This document shows positions 1 to 9,266 of a stretch of DNA of 64,000 nucleotides, in pieces. This DNA is from Multifurca ochricompacta (taxonomy: Eukaryota; Basidiomycota; Agaricomycetes; Russulales; Russulaceae): contig WTXG01000207.1 in assembly GCA_022496185.1 (NCBI GenBank), forward strand, positions 1-64,000, written 5' to 3'. Every line of letters starts with the position of its first letter. The stretch's first letter is position 1. A model generated the notes under the pieces. The model did not search any database and was not told where the DNA came from. It was given only the letters and a program-made list of their open reading frames with translations. Made by a program: the position numbers and the translations under genes.

Positions 1-40
1 TGCATCACACATTCTGGATGACTGGCCTGGGCCTTCCCAG
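1..40 (-). mobile_element. hAT-N2 fragment, left flank (outermost nest level)
   Basis: The first 40 bases plus 10953-11098 read, in reverse orientation, like 58750-58935 of the complete hAT-N2 element at 57109-59044 (shared blocks around GGCCTGGGCC, AAGATACACAA and GTGGCTGCTTAAGATCCCTC). The two halves are separated by hAT-N1, whose 8-bp duplication CTTCCCAG is at 33-40 and 10945-10952. The rest of this copy lies before the window. It is non-coding here. Confidence 0.6.
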
Positions 41-256
41 TAGGGCTGTGTGCTGTACCTGTAGCTTATGGTATGACAGTGCTGTAGTACAGTGCTGTAC
101 CCATACTGTACCAGCTCAAGTCAATCATCGAGATGGACGGTTATGGGTATGGAAAACGCCATCCAAACCTGTCAAAAAACAGCTGTAGACAGCATTAGAT
201 GGCATGGATGGCAGGGCTTTAATCTTGTCATTAAGCCACCAAAACTCCCCCACTAT

Positions 257-845
257 TGTTACGTCCGGTGCGGGACGTTCCACACGACTTGTGTGACAGC
301 GTGATTCGTAGGTTCAGATAAGGGACCAATTGGATCCCTTGGAGTTAAGTATGGTGAGTCAAAGTCGAAGAGGCTGTACTCTTAGACGATGGTAAGCAGA
401 GAGTGCCAGAAGCACTGAGACATGGCAATCTTAGAGAGACAAAGGGGAGTCCAGAAGACAAGCACCGATGTATTCAATAAGTCGAGTCTGAGGTCTACAA
501 GGTGACTACAGTGGACTTATATATGTAATCGAATGAGCGTCTAAAGATAAGATGGTACCAAGTCATGTGGGCCCGAATATACGGAAGCGGAGGGCATAAA
601 GCCTGGCTTCTGATAGGGAATTAAGTAAGTGTCCGTTCATAAAGATAAGAGATAAGAGATAAGCAAATGACGGGTCAAACATATGTACAGCAACACAAAC
701 AGATGCAAAGACAGTCACGGGGAAGGGAGCAGGGCACGTGAGGGATCCCACGATGGAGATGTGATCTGGTAGTGAAGAGTAGGCGGCAAGGAGGGGTCGT
801 CACTGGGTAGGAAGAAAAAGATAGGAAGAGACAGGGTTCGTAACA
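257..845 (-). repeat. 3' LTR of gypsy A1
   Basis: The LTR runs TGTTACG...CGTAACA. By eye it differs from its partner at 9267-9855 at ten positions, all of them CpG versus TpG or CpA, or a doubly changed CpG. On the minus strand it keeps the TATA-like box and the 11-mer AGACTCGACTT (plus-strand 479-489). The purine tract of the element abuts its inner end. Confidence 0.93.
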
Positions 846-911
846 TCACCCCCTCTTCTGGTTCTAGCAGTCCCGGCTAGAAACGATTCGTACCGTCATC
901 ATCCTGCACCA

Positions 912-1414
912 TGTAGAACAGGCATGTGTGCAGCATACTGACTGTAGTTGGTTAGCGGGTTAAGCTAGACAAAGAAAGTTACTTCAGAGGTTAGAAGAAC
1001 TCTATATTACTATACTACTGACCTAGACAAAGAAAGTTCTATATAGAGAACGTTAGTCTAATAGTTAAGTAGATAGTATAGAAGGCACTTACACTTCAGA
1101 GGTTAGAAGAACTCTGAAGTGAAAGAGACGAAACAGACACCCTTATATACCTCAAGGGATGGTCTGTGCACACTGGGAGTAAGTCCACAGGTGCCGGACA
1201 AAGTCCAAACAATAAACATGAGGGACAAAGGCCATTGGCCACTACAGGAATCACATGTTACATGGTGTATCAGTCAGCTACTGCGGAATGTGAGAAAGAA
1301 AGTAATAATGATAATGTAAATAGTCCGAAACTCCGGTATCTAATCTAATCTACAAAGTAGCTAATCTAATCACCTGATGCCTGAAGCATCACCGAACATC
1401 TCCTGTGTTCAACA
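912..1414 (-). repeat. Copia solo LTR inside gypsy A1 ORF3
   Basis: This 503-bp LTR ends in TGTAGAACAGG and CTGTGTTCAACA and is flanked by the 5-bp duplication CACCA (907-911, 1415-1419). It is the same family as the LTRs of copia C1 and C3. It lies in the 3' end of the third gypsy ORF and replaces the last dozen or so codons of that frame. A solo LTR with an intact duplication means the internal region was lost by recombination between its LTRs. The TATA-like segment and the R-region hairpin are retained in reverse orientation (about 1090-1150). Confidence 0.92.
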
Positions 1415-2287
1415 CACCAGCTCCAAGTAGTCGTCAGCTACATTACGATCATCCATCTGGTATGTCTCCATCTCCTGCGGGCATGCATGGGTATGGAGAA
1501 AGCCATACGGGCCGTGCTGACCACAAGCCTGGCACAAGTCGTAGACGGGGCAGTCGATCTCTCTATGCCTGGCGTTGTGACGAAGGCACTTGCCACACCA
1601 GCCTGACGGGTTGTTGATTGTCGGGGCCACCCCTATGCGTCGGAAGATGCAGTGTCGGCTCCAATGAAGGTTGCTTCGGCAATGTCGACACCACTTGCGG
1701 TTGAGAGGGCAGTTCCAGCTGATGTGATACTTGCTGTCACATCGCCAGCAGGTTTCCCCGCGGGGATTTTCATGCAAGCGTGGCATCTCGAGCCGACTTG
1801 GCAGCAGCGTTGGGGCAGCCCCCAGTGTCCGGGGAGGAAGAGGTTGTGCGTAAGTGTCGGCGTACCTTTCCGCAATTGTCTGATACGCGTCTCCTGCCTC
1901 CAACCTCTTTCTAACCTCAACAATCTCCTGTTCCAACTGGAACATCCCGTTCGTCAGCCTCGCCATCATCTTCGCGTGCTCCTTGTATTGCTGGTTCAAT
2001 GTTCTTCGCAGGGTGATGTTCTTCCTCAGCCTCATAACTTCTGCCTTCAAGTGCGGTAGTCTCATGTCGTTCATTACCTTGTCGATCGCGAAGGCGCGAC
2101 AGTCCTCCGCAGCAAGATGACCCAACTGTTCATCAGTCAGCGGGTGATGAAGTCGACCAGTATACCTTTCCTCCAGGTAGACGGGAGCTCCGTAAACCGG
2201 CCCATTCTTCTTCATACATCCCGCCACATCCATCCCACCATTGGTATAGTAAATGTACTTGGCGATAGCTGTGGATCCATCGGCCAT
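1409..2287 (-). CDS. Gypsy A1 ORF3b: tandem zinc-knuckle protein, 3' truncated
   Basis: This frame lies between integrase and the 3' LTR, where many retroelements carry nothing and some carry env. It starts MADGSTAIAKY and has a conserved block near residues 15-60, a helical, coiled-coil-like stretch near 75-125 (KAEVMRLRKN, EQEIVEVRKRLE), then four Cys/His knuckles near 175-265: CWRCDSKYHISWNC, CRHCRSNLHWSRHC, a C-x2-C-x6-H-x4-C unit starting CGKC, and a less regular one starting CQAC. The first two are exact C-x2-C-x4-H-x4-C. No signal peptide or membrane segment is seen, so this is not an envelope protein; nucleic-acid binding is inferred. The solo LTR at 912-1414 removes its natural end. 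Copies A2 and A3 carry the same ORF. Confidence 0.75.
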   Translation of the reverse strand: MADGSTAIAKYIYYTNGGMDVAGCMKKNGPVYGAPVYLEERYTGRLHHPLTDEQLGHLAAEDCRAFAIDKVMNDMRLPHLKAEVMRLRKNITLRRTLNQQYKEHAKMMARLTNGMFQLEQEIVEVRKRLEAGDAYQTIAERYADTYAQPLPPRTLGAAPTLLPSRLEMPRLHENPRGETCWRCDSKYHISWNCPLNRKWCRHCRSNLHWSRHCIFRRIGVAPTINNPSGWCGKCLRHNARHREIDCPVYDLCQACGQHGPYGFLHTHACPQEMETYQMDDRNVADDYLELVC

Positions 2288-2295
2288 TGTGATTT

Positions 2296-2616
2296 CTAAG
2301 GGAAGTACATCGACGAGTTGGGATTGTTGGGGATGAATGGGAACTCGGGGGCTTCGTCGTCGATCTCTCCGTTGAGCAGGTCATTGGGGTGGGGCTCTTC
2401 ACTGTGGGTGAAGTCGTCGTCTGGGTTTGGGGATTGGTTCTTGACGCGGGCTTCTGCGGCTTCATAGTCAATGGGAGAGGAGGGACGAGTAGATGGGTGA
2501 GCGATGGGGAAGTTTTCAACGACGGTCATTGGGGAGGCGAAAGCATCGATGGCAGCAGAGGCGGCGATGAAAGACATGATGGATTGTTCTGTGGTAGTAA
2601 TTCGCTGGGGTAGCAT
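2296..2616 (-). CDS. Gypsy A1 ORF3a: N-terminal part of the third ORF
   Basis: This is a 106-residue frame just downstream of the integrase stop. It is rich in Ser, Pro and acidic residues (HPSTRPSSPIDYEAAEARV, SEEPHPNDLL) and ends ...NSSMYFP at a TAG nine bases before the ATG of ORF3b. In copy A3 the corresponding frames are fused into one ORF (60862-61422); in A1 and A2 the junction is one base shorter and the frames are separate. Whether the ancestral state is one protein or two overlapping ones is open. No known domain is recognised. Confidence 0.6.
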   Translation of the reverse strand: MLPQRITTTEQSIMSFIAASAAIDAFASPMTVVENFPIAHPSTRPSSPIDYEAAEARVKNQSPNPDDDFTHSEEPHPNDLLNGEIDDEAPEFPFIPNNPNSSMYFP

Positions 2617-2653
2617 ATACTGGGGGATTTGGAAAGAATCTGGGGCCCGTCTT

Positions 2654-4259
2654 TTAACTGTTCTTGGGCGCTTCTGGGTGTCGGGTATGGAACTCCTTGA
2701 TAAGGGTCGGGGCGGAGATATCTCTGGCTGGTTCCCATGAGTTGTCAGAAGCTGGGAATCCCTTCCACTTGATTAGGTAGTATAACTTGCGCCCTCGGCC
2801 TTGTCGCTTCGAGTCTAGAACACGTTCCACTTCCCATTCTTCTTCTCCATCGATAAGGTCAGGTGGCGGTCTCGGGAAGTTTTCCCCATGCAGAGGCGTT
2901 TCTTTGTAAGGGGTGAGTAACCGGGCATGGAAGACTGGGTGGATGCGCCATGTCGGGGGAGTTTGAGTTCATATGACACATCTGACAGCTTCCTTGTTAT
3001 CTTGAAGGGTCTGTGACGTCGGGGCGCTAACTTGGCTGTCGGATGTGACGTGTGAATATTCTTTCCTTCCAACCACACCAGGTCATTGGTCTGATAAGGT
3101 GTAAACCTTGTTGGCTTCTCTGTCAGGGTCCTTTGCGCCTTTAACAGGTTTTCATTGGCCGATTTCCTGATCTCTTCCCATTGGTCGATACGCCGTGTGA
3201 CGGAGGGGACATTCATTGGTTTTCCCGTCCATGTGGCTCGGGGTGTCCATCCCATGATAAGTGAGAACGGGGAGTGTTTCGTGGTGCCATTTGGCCAAGA
3301 ATTATGTGCAAATTCCGCCGTTGCCAGCCAGTCAGCCCAATCATCTTGTCGTCCGTTGCACCAGAATCGAAGGTATTGTTCGAGCCATTGGTTGGTTCTT
3401 TCTGACTGTCCATCTGTCTGTGGGTGATATGCTGTAGAAATGTTCTGGGTAATGTTCAGCGTTTTGCAAAGTGTCCTGGCAAATGCTGATGTGAAGCGTG
3501 GGTCGCGGTCTGAGATGATTTTTTCAGGGAGGCCATAATGTCTGTAGACATGATTCAAGTAAAGCTTGGCCACTTCCTCGGCCGTAATGGACTCTTTGCA
3601 GGGTATGAACAGTGCTGCTTTCGAACAATCATGGTCAGTGATGGTTAAGATTGAGTCGAACCCTCTGGAGGTGGGGAGTTTGACTATGAAGTCCATGGCG
3701 ATGGTCTGGAACGGTTGTGAAGTTGTCGGTGCAATTGGGAACGGTGCTGGTGGGCGTGGGTGTGTATTCACTTTGTTGGCTTGGCAGTCTGCACATCCCT
3801 TCACGTATTCCTCAACGTCTTTCTTCATGTTCGGCCACCAGTAGTCTCGTTTGGCCAGAGCATATGTGTTGGCGATGCCGGGTGTCCGGCAGAGGGAAGA
3901 TCGTGGTGAAAATGGATCACCCCCCTCTTAATGTTGTCGCCACCGGTGACAACGAGCCGATCCCCGTCCTTCCACCAGAGACCATTGATTTTCTTCAGAT
4001 TATGTGCGTCTGCCCATGTTTCGCATAGTCGTTGATTCATGTTTTGAGAAACTTGGGCCCATAAATCCATGTTGTGAAGACTGACAATCGCTGTTTTTGC
4101 AAAAACCTCTTCGGGGAGTACTGTGATGTCATTGTTATCCTCCCCACCGTTGTTCAGGTCTGGTCGTCGTGACAACGCATCTGCTCGTGCATTGCGACTG
4201 CCTGCAATGTGCTTCAGTACGAAATTGTACTCTTCCAGCTCTAGAACCTCGCGAGCAAC
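2654..4259 (-). pseudogene. Gypsy A1 pol 3' part: RNase H tail, integrase and chromodomain (broken)
   Basis: Integrase runs from the zinc-binding HHCC region (GCADC..C near 3790) through the catalytic core: first Asp around TITDHDCSK, second in ISDRDPRFTS, Glu in HPQTDGQSERTNQ. The C-terminal part carries a chromodomain (EWEVERVLDS, YYLIKWKGF, SWEPA) at about 2680-2850, which places the element among the chromoviruses; chromodomains can direct insertion to modified chromatin. The frame is broken near 3885 (before the WWP motif) and near 2945 (after SYELKLP), and separated from RT-RNase H by the TGA at 4260-4262. The reading frame ends at 2654-2656. Domain content is certain; activity is lost. 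Confidence 0.88.
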
Positions 4260-6128
4260 TCATTGACTAATCTTATGGGGCTCCTTCCAATAGAGTAGGT
4301 TGGAGTGGTCGGTATGAATGATGGTTTTATGAGGGGTTCCCGCTAGGTATGGTCGCCAGTGTCGCAGTGCCTTCACAATGGCTAGTAACTCTCTATCCCA
4401 GATGTCGTAATTCCGTTCTGCCAGCGAGAATGTCTCCGAGTAGAATGCGACAGGGTGGAGCAATCCAGCCGCGTCTCGCTGATTCAATACCATGCCATTG
4501 GCAAAATGAGACGCATCTACTTCCAGTTCAAAGGGTTTTCCCAAATCAGGCTGTAGGAGGACTGGTTCGGAACTGATAATATTGTGAATCTGCTCGAAGG
4601 CGTGTTGCTGATCTTCTGTCCATTTCCACGGCACATCCTTCTTCAGTAATCCATTCAGTGGCTGGGCAATCTCGGAGAACCCTCGAACAAATCGTCGATA
4701 GAAGTTGCAAAACCCCACGAAAGAGCATACGTCTTTAACACATGTGGGGACAGGCCATTCCCGGACTCCTTGAACTTTTACTGGGTCCATTCGCACCTGT
4801 CCTCCTTCCAGGATAACTCCCAGATATTCCACGACTGGCTGTTCAAATGAACATTTAGCTGGCTTGAGGTATAGGTCATGCTCGTGTAGAATGTCCAGCA
4901 CTTGGTGTACCCATGCTCGATGGTGAGCAAGATCGTTTGTAGTGGCCACTAGGATATCGTCCATGTACACCACCACTTCACCAGTAAGGATGAGATCACG
5001 GAATATATAATTCATCATGGATTGGAATGTAGCTGGCGAGTTGGTGAGGCCGAAAAACATGACATTTGGTTCAAAAAGCCCTTGGTTGGTTTTGAATGCT
5101 GCCTTACACTGATCCCCTTCCTTGATTCGGATGTTATTGTATCCCCAGCGAACGTCCATCTTCGAGAATAGGGACTTATCTTGCATGGTGTCGATGAGTT
5201 CTGATATGAGGGGTAGGGGATAAGCGTTTTTCACAGTGTAGGCATTAATTCGTTGATAGTCCTGGACGGGTCGGAGCTTTCCATCTTTCTTCTTGATAAA
5301 GAAGAATGGTGACGCGTATGGTGACTTGGACGGACGAATATATCCTTTTGCAAGATGTTCCTCGAGAAACACAGTAAGTGCCGTTTGTTCTGCCTGTGAC
5401 AGTGGGTAAATTTTGCAGTCAATTGCGGGTGGAGCGTCGGGTATAAATTCAATAGCATGGTCCCATGGTCGTGCAGGTGGGAAATGTTGCGATTCCTCCT
5501 CTGAGAAGACTTTCCAATGGCGGTGATACTCTGGTGGCACTACCTCTTCGAAGGTCTTCTCTACCTGTCCCTCTACTGCTTTCTGCGCGAGCTCTGATGC
5601 CTTAGTAACGCAGCCTTGGCTCCAATCTTCTTCATTCATCCTTCGCACTGCCAAATGCTGGGCGGCATAGTCATACCCCATCGATGTGATAAGGATGGGG
5701 TAAAATTCTTTATCCATGGTCGCGTCACTCCAATTAATCTTTGGTTCAAATGCCGCAAGCCAGGGATAACCCAGGATGAGATCTTCGTCGCCTAAGTTGG
5801 TGACTAGGAAGCGGATGGCTTTTGTTACTTCCCCTACTTGGACGTTGAGATCGGTATAGTGTGTGATCTTTCCCACTCGGTTGGCGGTTCCGTCGATATT
5901 CCAGATATTTTTTTCCTGGGGAAGTGCCAGCATCCCTAGCCCCATGGTCTTGGTCATTCGTGGACTAATGAAGTTGTCGGTGGCACCTGAGTCAATCAGG
6001 ATGTCACGGTCGGCCGTTTTCTGTGTAGTCTCGAAATGTACTGGTATTTTCAACGACTTGAAGCGACTAGTATACACAGAAGTTACATGTAACGCTCTTG
6101 CCCAGGCCGATGGGTTTGAGCCGATCAA
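4260..6128 (-). pseudogene. Gypsy A1 pol 5' part: protease, reverse transcriptase, RNase H
   Basis: The frame overlaps gag by 4 bases in the -1 frame (gag stop TGA at 6125-6127). It begins with a retropepsin motif, LIDSGATDNFIS, near residue 45. Reverse transcriptase follows with KKKDGKLRPVQDY, FSKMDVRWGY, FFGLTNSPATFQ and the active-site box YMDDIL near residue 395, then RNase H with VDASHFANG and ELLAIVKAL. It stops at TGA 4260-4262, where A2 has TGA TGA and A3 has CGA CAG; the canonical pair is probably two CGA codons. The product would be the replication enzymes of the element in cytoplasmic particles. No ATG opens the frame, so frameshifting from gag is likely. Confidence 0.9.
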
Positions 6129-7489
6129 AAATCCTTTTTCGCGAATGCCTTCTCTACTAGGATGGCCCTTACTTCTTCACTTTCTTTCATCATACTCGCC
6201 CAAATGTCCTGCGCCTTTTCTTCTTTCATCCTTTTGTCGACGGCTGGCAGATTGTTACGGACGGGCGTGACTGTTGCTTCTGCTGCCCGCGCCCCCTTTT
6301 TCGGGCATTCCTTTGACATGTGCCCCTGGGCTTTACAGCGAAAGCACCTTCCTTCCTTCATCAGGGTTTGCCTTTCGTCTTCCGTGAGTGCAACCCGTGC
6401 TCTGGTTCTGTCGGCAGAGGTATCCATGGCATTTGGGTCCCTCTGGCTGATGTGTGCGGGTTTAACTCCGAAGGCGGCCTTCCACTGGTCGCGGGTTTTT
6501 CCCTTCTTCGTCTCAATTCCAAAGCGTGTTTGGAAATCCAAGTAATCTTGCTGCTGTCGTCGGGCAGCATCAACCCATTGATCCCAGTCCTGGGGGTGGT
6601 GGAACTGGATGATATTCTTTACCAGTGGATTGGGCAACCCCTGGGAGAAGAGGTCCAAGGTTGCCTCTTCATTGGTATCATAGCCAGCTCGATTGGCTAG
6701 GCTTCTGAACTTGGCCACGTAGGCGTCTAGCTCTCCTTTTTCCATTTTCAGGGCCTTAAGTTCCCGAGTGGCTTTCTGCTTAGCCTGCCCATCTGTAAAG
6801 GCATCCTTGAACCTCTGGGCGATAGTTTCCCAGAGGCCTTCGCTGGTGGTACAATGACCACTTTCAATCTGTTCGTTCAGCCATTCCAGCTGTTCCATCG
6901 TCCAGTCATCTACTGCCTCCCCTCGTATCAATGACAGAAAGAGGTTGGCTCGTTGAAAGGGGTTGATGATCTGGGGGACATCGTGGTTGAAGTTCTTGAA
7001 GGTGGTGAACTCCAACATAAATTTCTTGCTTTGGGATCGGTCTCCTGTGAACGTCTGTGGTAATACACCTGATAGACGTCCCGATGGCGGGGGAATGTTG
7101 GGTGGCATGGCGGGTGGGGGAGGAGGAGCCGGATCCGGGAGTTGGGCTGCGATGGTGGACATGTTCTGGTAAAATGGGGTGACGGTGTCAGTAGACTGTA
7201 TGGATATCTGGGGAGTTGTCAAAGCAGGGGCTCTGGACGTGACAACTGCCGGTGCAACTGGGGATGTAGTCGACGCTAATACCAGTGCTTCTTCACTATG
7301 TTCTTCTACGTACTCTTCTGGTTCAGAGTCCGTAACAATGGCCGGGGGGTTCTCCCTCCACGGTCCTAATCCAAATTCGGGGGAGCGGGTCCTGTAGTAA
7401 CCCAAGAGTTTCGGCTGTCCGAGTATCGGATATGATACCAAACTCTCTTCTCGTTGTCGTATTCTACCGGTTGGTATCTTCCGTCGTAA
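6125..7489 (-). pseudogene. Gypsy A1 gag (5' end cut by Tc1)
   Basis: The protein carries a Retrotrans_gag-type capsid region (FTGDRSQSKKFMLEF, FLSLIRGEAVDDW, FKDAFTD, LDAYVAKFRSLA) and one zinc knuckle, CFRCKAQGHMSKEC, near residue 385. A proline-rich stretch precedes the capsid. The main frame has no ATG before MSTIAAQ, about 95 codons in. A second, coding-looking frame (YYDGRYQPVEYDNEK) enters from upstream, is continuous with 9114-9266 once the Tc1 insertion is removed, and ends at TAG 7366-7368. Either a frameshift near 7370-7440 split gag, or expression uses frameshifting or splicing. Gag forms the particle that packages the element RNA. Confidence 0.85.
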
Positions 7490-7853
7490 TACAGTGCCTC
7501 ACAAAACTGAGTCAATGTTTTGCACTTTTGCACTGTTTGTTGAATATCACATCAGCCAAAACAAATATAAACAAAGTCTTGGTAGACCATAAAAGGTACA
7601 TGATAAGGGTTATGTAATGCAACAATAATTATGTAATTATGATCAAAACCTGTGGAGCTATGCCCATTTCAAATTGGGGACTCATTGACTCAGTTTTGTG
7701 AGTGGGTATCAGAAATATCAGAATCTGATGCTCCACCAAATGTACAGTAACCAATCCTTAATATATGGTTACCATAGTTGTCTTAATATTGATGGGACCT
7801 GGAATAGAGCTATTTAACCATGGTTTACATTCCCAGAATATTTTAATTTCCCA

Positions 7854-8360
7854 ATGCACCCCACCTCCTCTGCTCAGAAAGAAAACATGCTCTCTCTGGC
7901 CTCTGAAGGTCATTCCACTCACACTATTGCCTCCAGACTCAGCCTCAGCCAGTCCAGAGTCTCTAGGACACTTGGAACCCTCCTTCCCAACCATCAGTCA
8001 CCTCATTTTGGTCATCTTTCCAAGCTCTCTGCTACCTCTGAACATGCTATCATGATACAAATCACCACAGGAAAGGTTGTCAATGCTGTCCAGGCCACAA
8101 AGCACATCAATTCCATCATCCCCAACCATGTCTCTTCACAAACTGTGCATTGGGTTCTTAAAGAACATTCATTCAAGGCTGTAACAAAGAAGAAAAGGCC
8201 ACTACTCTCTGCAGTACATTGCAAGAAGCACTTAGCCTTTGCTTTCAAGTACCAAAACTGGACTATGGAGGACTGGAAGAGGGTCATTTGGTCAGATGAG
8301 ACCAAAATCAACAGGTTTGGGTCAGATGCCAGTCCTCCACAGTCCACTCTCTGTACTTGA
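7854..8360 (+). pseudogene. Truncated Tc1 transposase, left arm
   Basis: The frame encodes the N-terminal DNA-binding half of a Tc1-type transposase: a helix-turn-helix (HTIASRLSLSQSRVSRTL) near residues 23-40, a second HTH-like segment, and the start of the DDE domain with WTMEDWKRVIWSDETKINRF near residue 135, which holds the first catalytic Asp. It then runs into the opposite arm and stops at about 168 codons, about half of the usual length near 340. The second Asp and the third acidic residue are missing. Confidence 0.85.
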
Positions 8361-8751
8361 AAGCAAAGGCTAAGTGCTTCTTGCAATGTACTGCAGAGAG
8401 TAGTGGCCTTTTCTTCTTTGTTACAGCCTTGAATGAATGTTCTTTAAGAACCCAATGCACAGTTTGTGAAGAGACATGGTTGGGGATGATGGAATTGATG
8501 TGCTTTGTGGCCTGGACAGCATTGACAACCTTTCCTGTGGTGATTTGTATCATGATAGCATGTTCAGAGGTAGCAGAGAGCTTGGAAAGATGACCAAAAT
8601 GAGGTGACTGATGGTTGGGAAGGAGGGTTCCAAGTGTCCTAGAGACTCTGGACTGGCTGAGGCTGAGTCTGGAGGCAATAGTGTGAGTGGAATGACCTTC
8701 AGAGGCCAGAGAGAGCATGTTTTCTTTCTGAGCAGAGGAGGTGGGGTGCAT
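8308..8751 (-). pseudogene. Truncated Tc1 transposase, right arm (mirror copy)
   Basis: This is the same 5' half-transposase as 7854-8360, encoded on the minus strand of the right arm and practically identical through the HTH region (SLSQSRVSRTL, FKAVTKKKRPLLSAVHCKK). It ends a little earlier, at WTVEDWH, in the loop. The two frames converge. Transcripts across the whole element would fold into a 785-bp hairpin. Confidence 0.83.
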
Positions 8752-9113
8752 TGGGAAATTAAAATATTCTGGGAATGTAAACCATGGTTAAATAGCTCTA
8801 TTCCAGGTCCCATCAATATTAAGATAACTATGGTAACCATATATTAAGGATTGGTTGCTGTACATTTGGTGGAGCATCAGATTCTGATATTTCTGATACC
8901 CACTCACAAAACTGAGTCAATGAGTCCCCAATTTGAAATGGGCATAGCTCCACAGGTTTTGATCATAATTACATAATTATTGTTGCATTACATAACCCTT
9001 ATCATGTACCTTTTATGGTCTACCAAGACTTTGTTTATAGTTGTTTTGGCTGATGAAATATTCAACAAACAGTGCAAAAGTGCAAAACATTGACTCAGTT
9101 TTGTGAGGCACTG

Positions 9114-9266
9114 TAGACGTAGTATCCAAACTCGGACTCAAAGTCTTTCCAGGTGGCAGAGCCAAGTACTTGTTGTGAAAGGTCAGGCTCCTCCCTTCGT
9201 TCAATGAGTTCTTCTTTAAAAAGGGTCTGACTGCAGCTGGAAGCCACGTTGAGAGACTCGACTTGA
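9114..9266 (-). pseudogene. Gypsy A1 gag 5' piece and primer-binding region
   Basis: Between the Tc1 insertion and the 5' LTR an open frame without ATG reads FKEELIERREEP and DFESEFGYYV, continuous with YYDGRYQPVEY on the other side of the Tc1 insertion. It starts after a TAA spanning the LTR end. The upstream end holds the self-complementary primer site at 9254-9264. Confidence 0.55.
9254..9264 (-). promoter_or_regulatory. Self-priming primer-binding site of gypsy A1
   Basis: Two bases inside the 5' LTR, the minus strand reads AAGTCGAGTCT. This is the exact complement of AGACTCGACTT in the LTR (minus strand of 9489-9499), which lies about 30 bases after the TATA-like box at 9526-9535 and so should be at or near the 5' end of the transcript. 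The arrangement matches Tf1 of Schizosaccharomyces pombe, where the first 11 bases of the RNA prime reverse transcription. No tRNA-like TGG primer site is present. Confidence 0.72.

Larger units (their letters stand above)
7492..9113. mobile_element. Palindromic Tc1/mariner derivative (two 5' halves head to head)
   Basis: The element is flanked by the TA duplication of Tc1/mariner insertion (7490-7491 and 9114-9115) and has ends CAGTGCCTCACAAAACTGAG. Its arms, 7492-8276 and 8329-9113, are 785 bp each, reverse-complementary with very few mismatches and no net indel, around a 52-base loop. Each arm carries the same truncated transposase start, so the element is two copies of the 5' half of a Tc1 transposon joined at the first catalytic Asp region. 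It cannot encode a full transposase. Insertion is inside the gypsy A1 gag 5' region. Confidence 0.9.

Noticed and set aside
23..300. Small plus-strand ORF 92-304 as a gene
   Set aside because: It crosses from the hAT-N1 end into the gypsy LTR, so it is an accidental frame.
1409..2287. Envelope protein in the post-integrase ORF of gypsy A
   Set aside because: No signal peptide, membrane segment or cleavage site; the Cys pattern is that of zinc knuckles.
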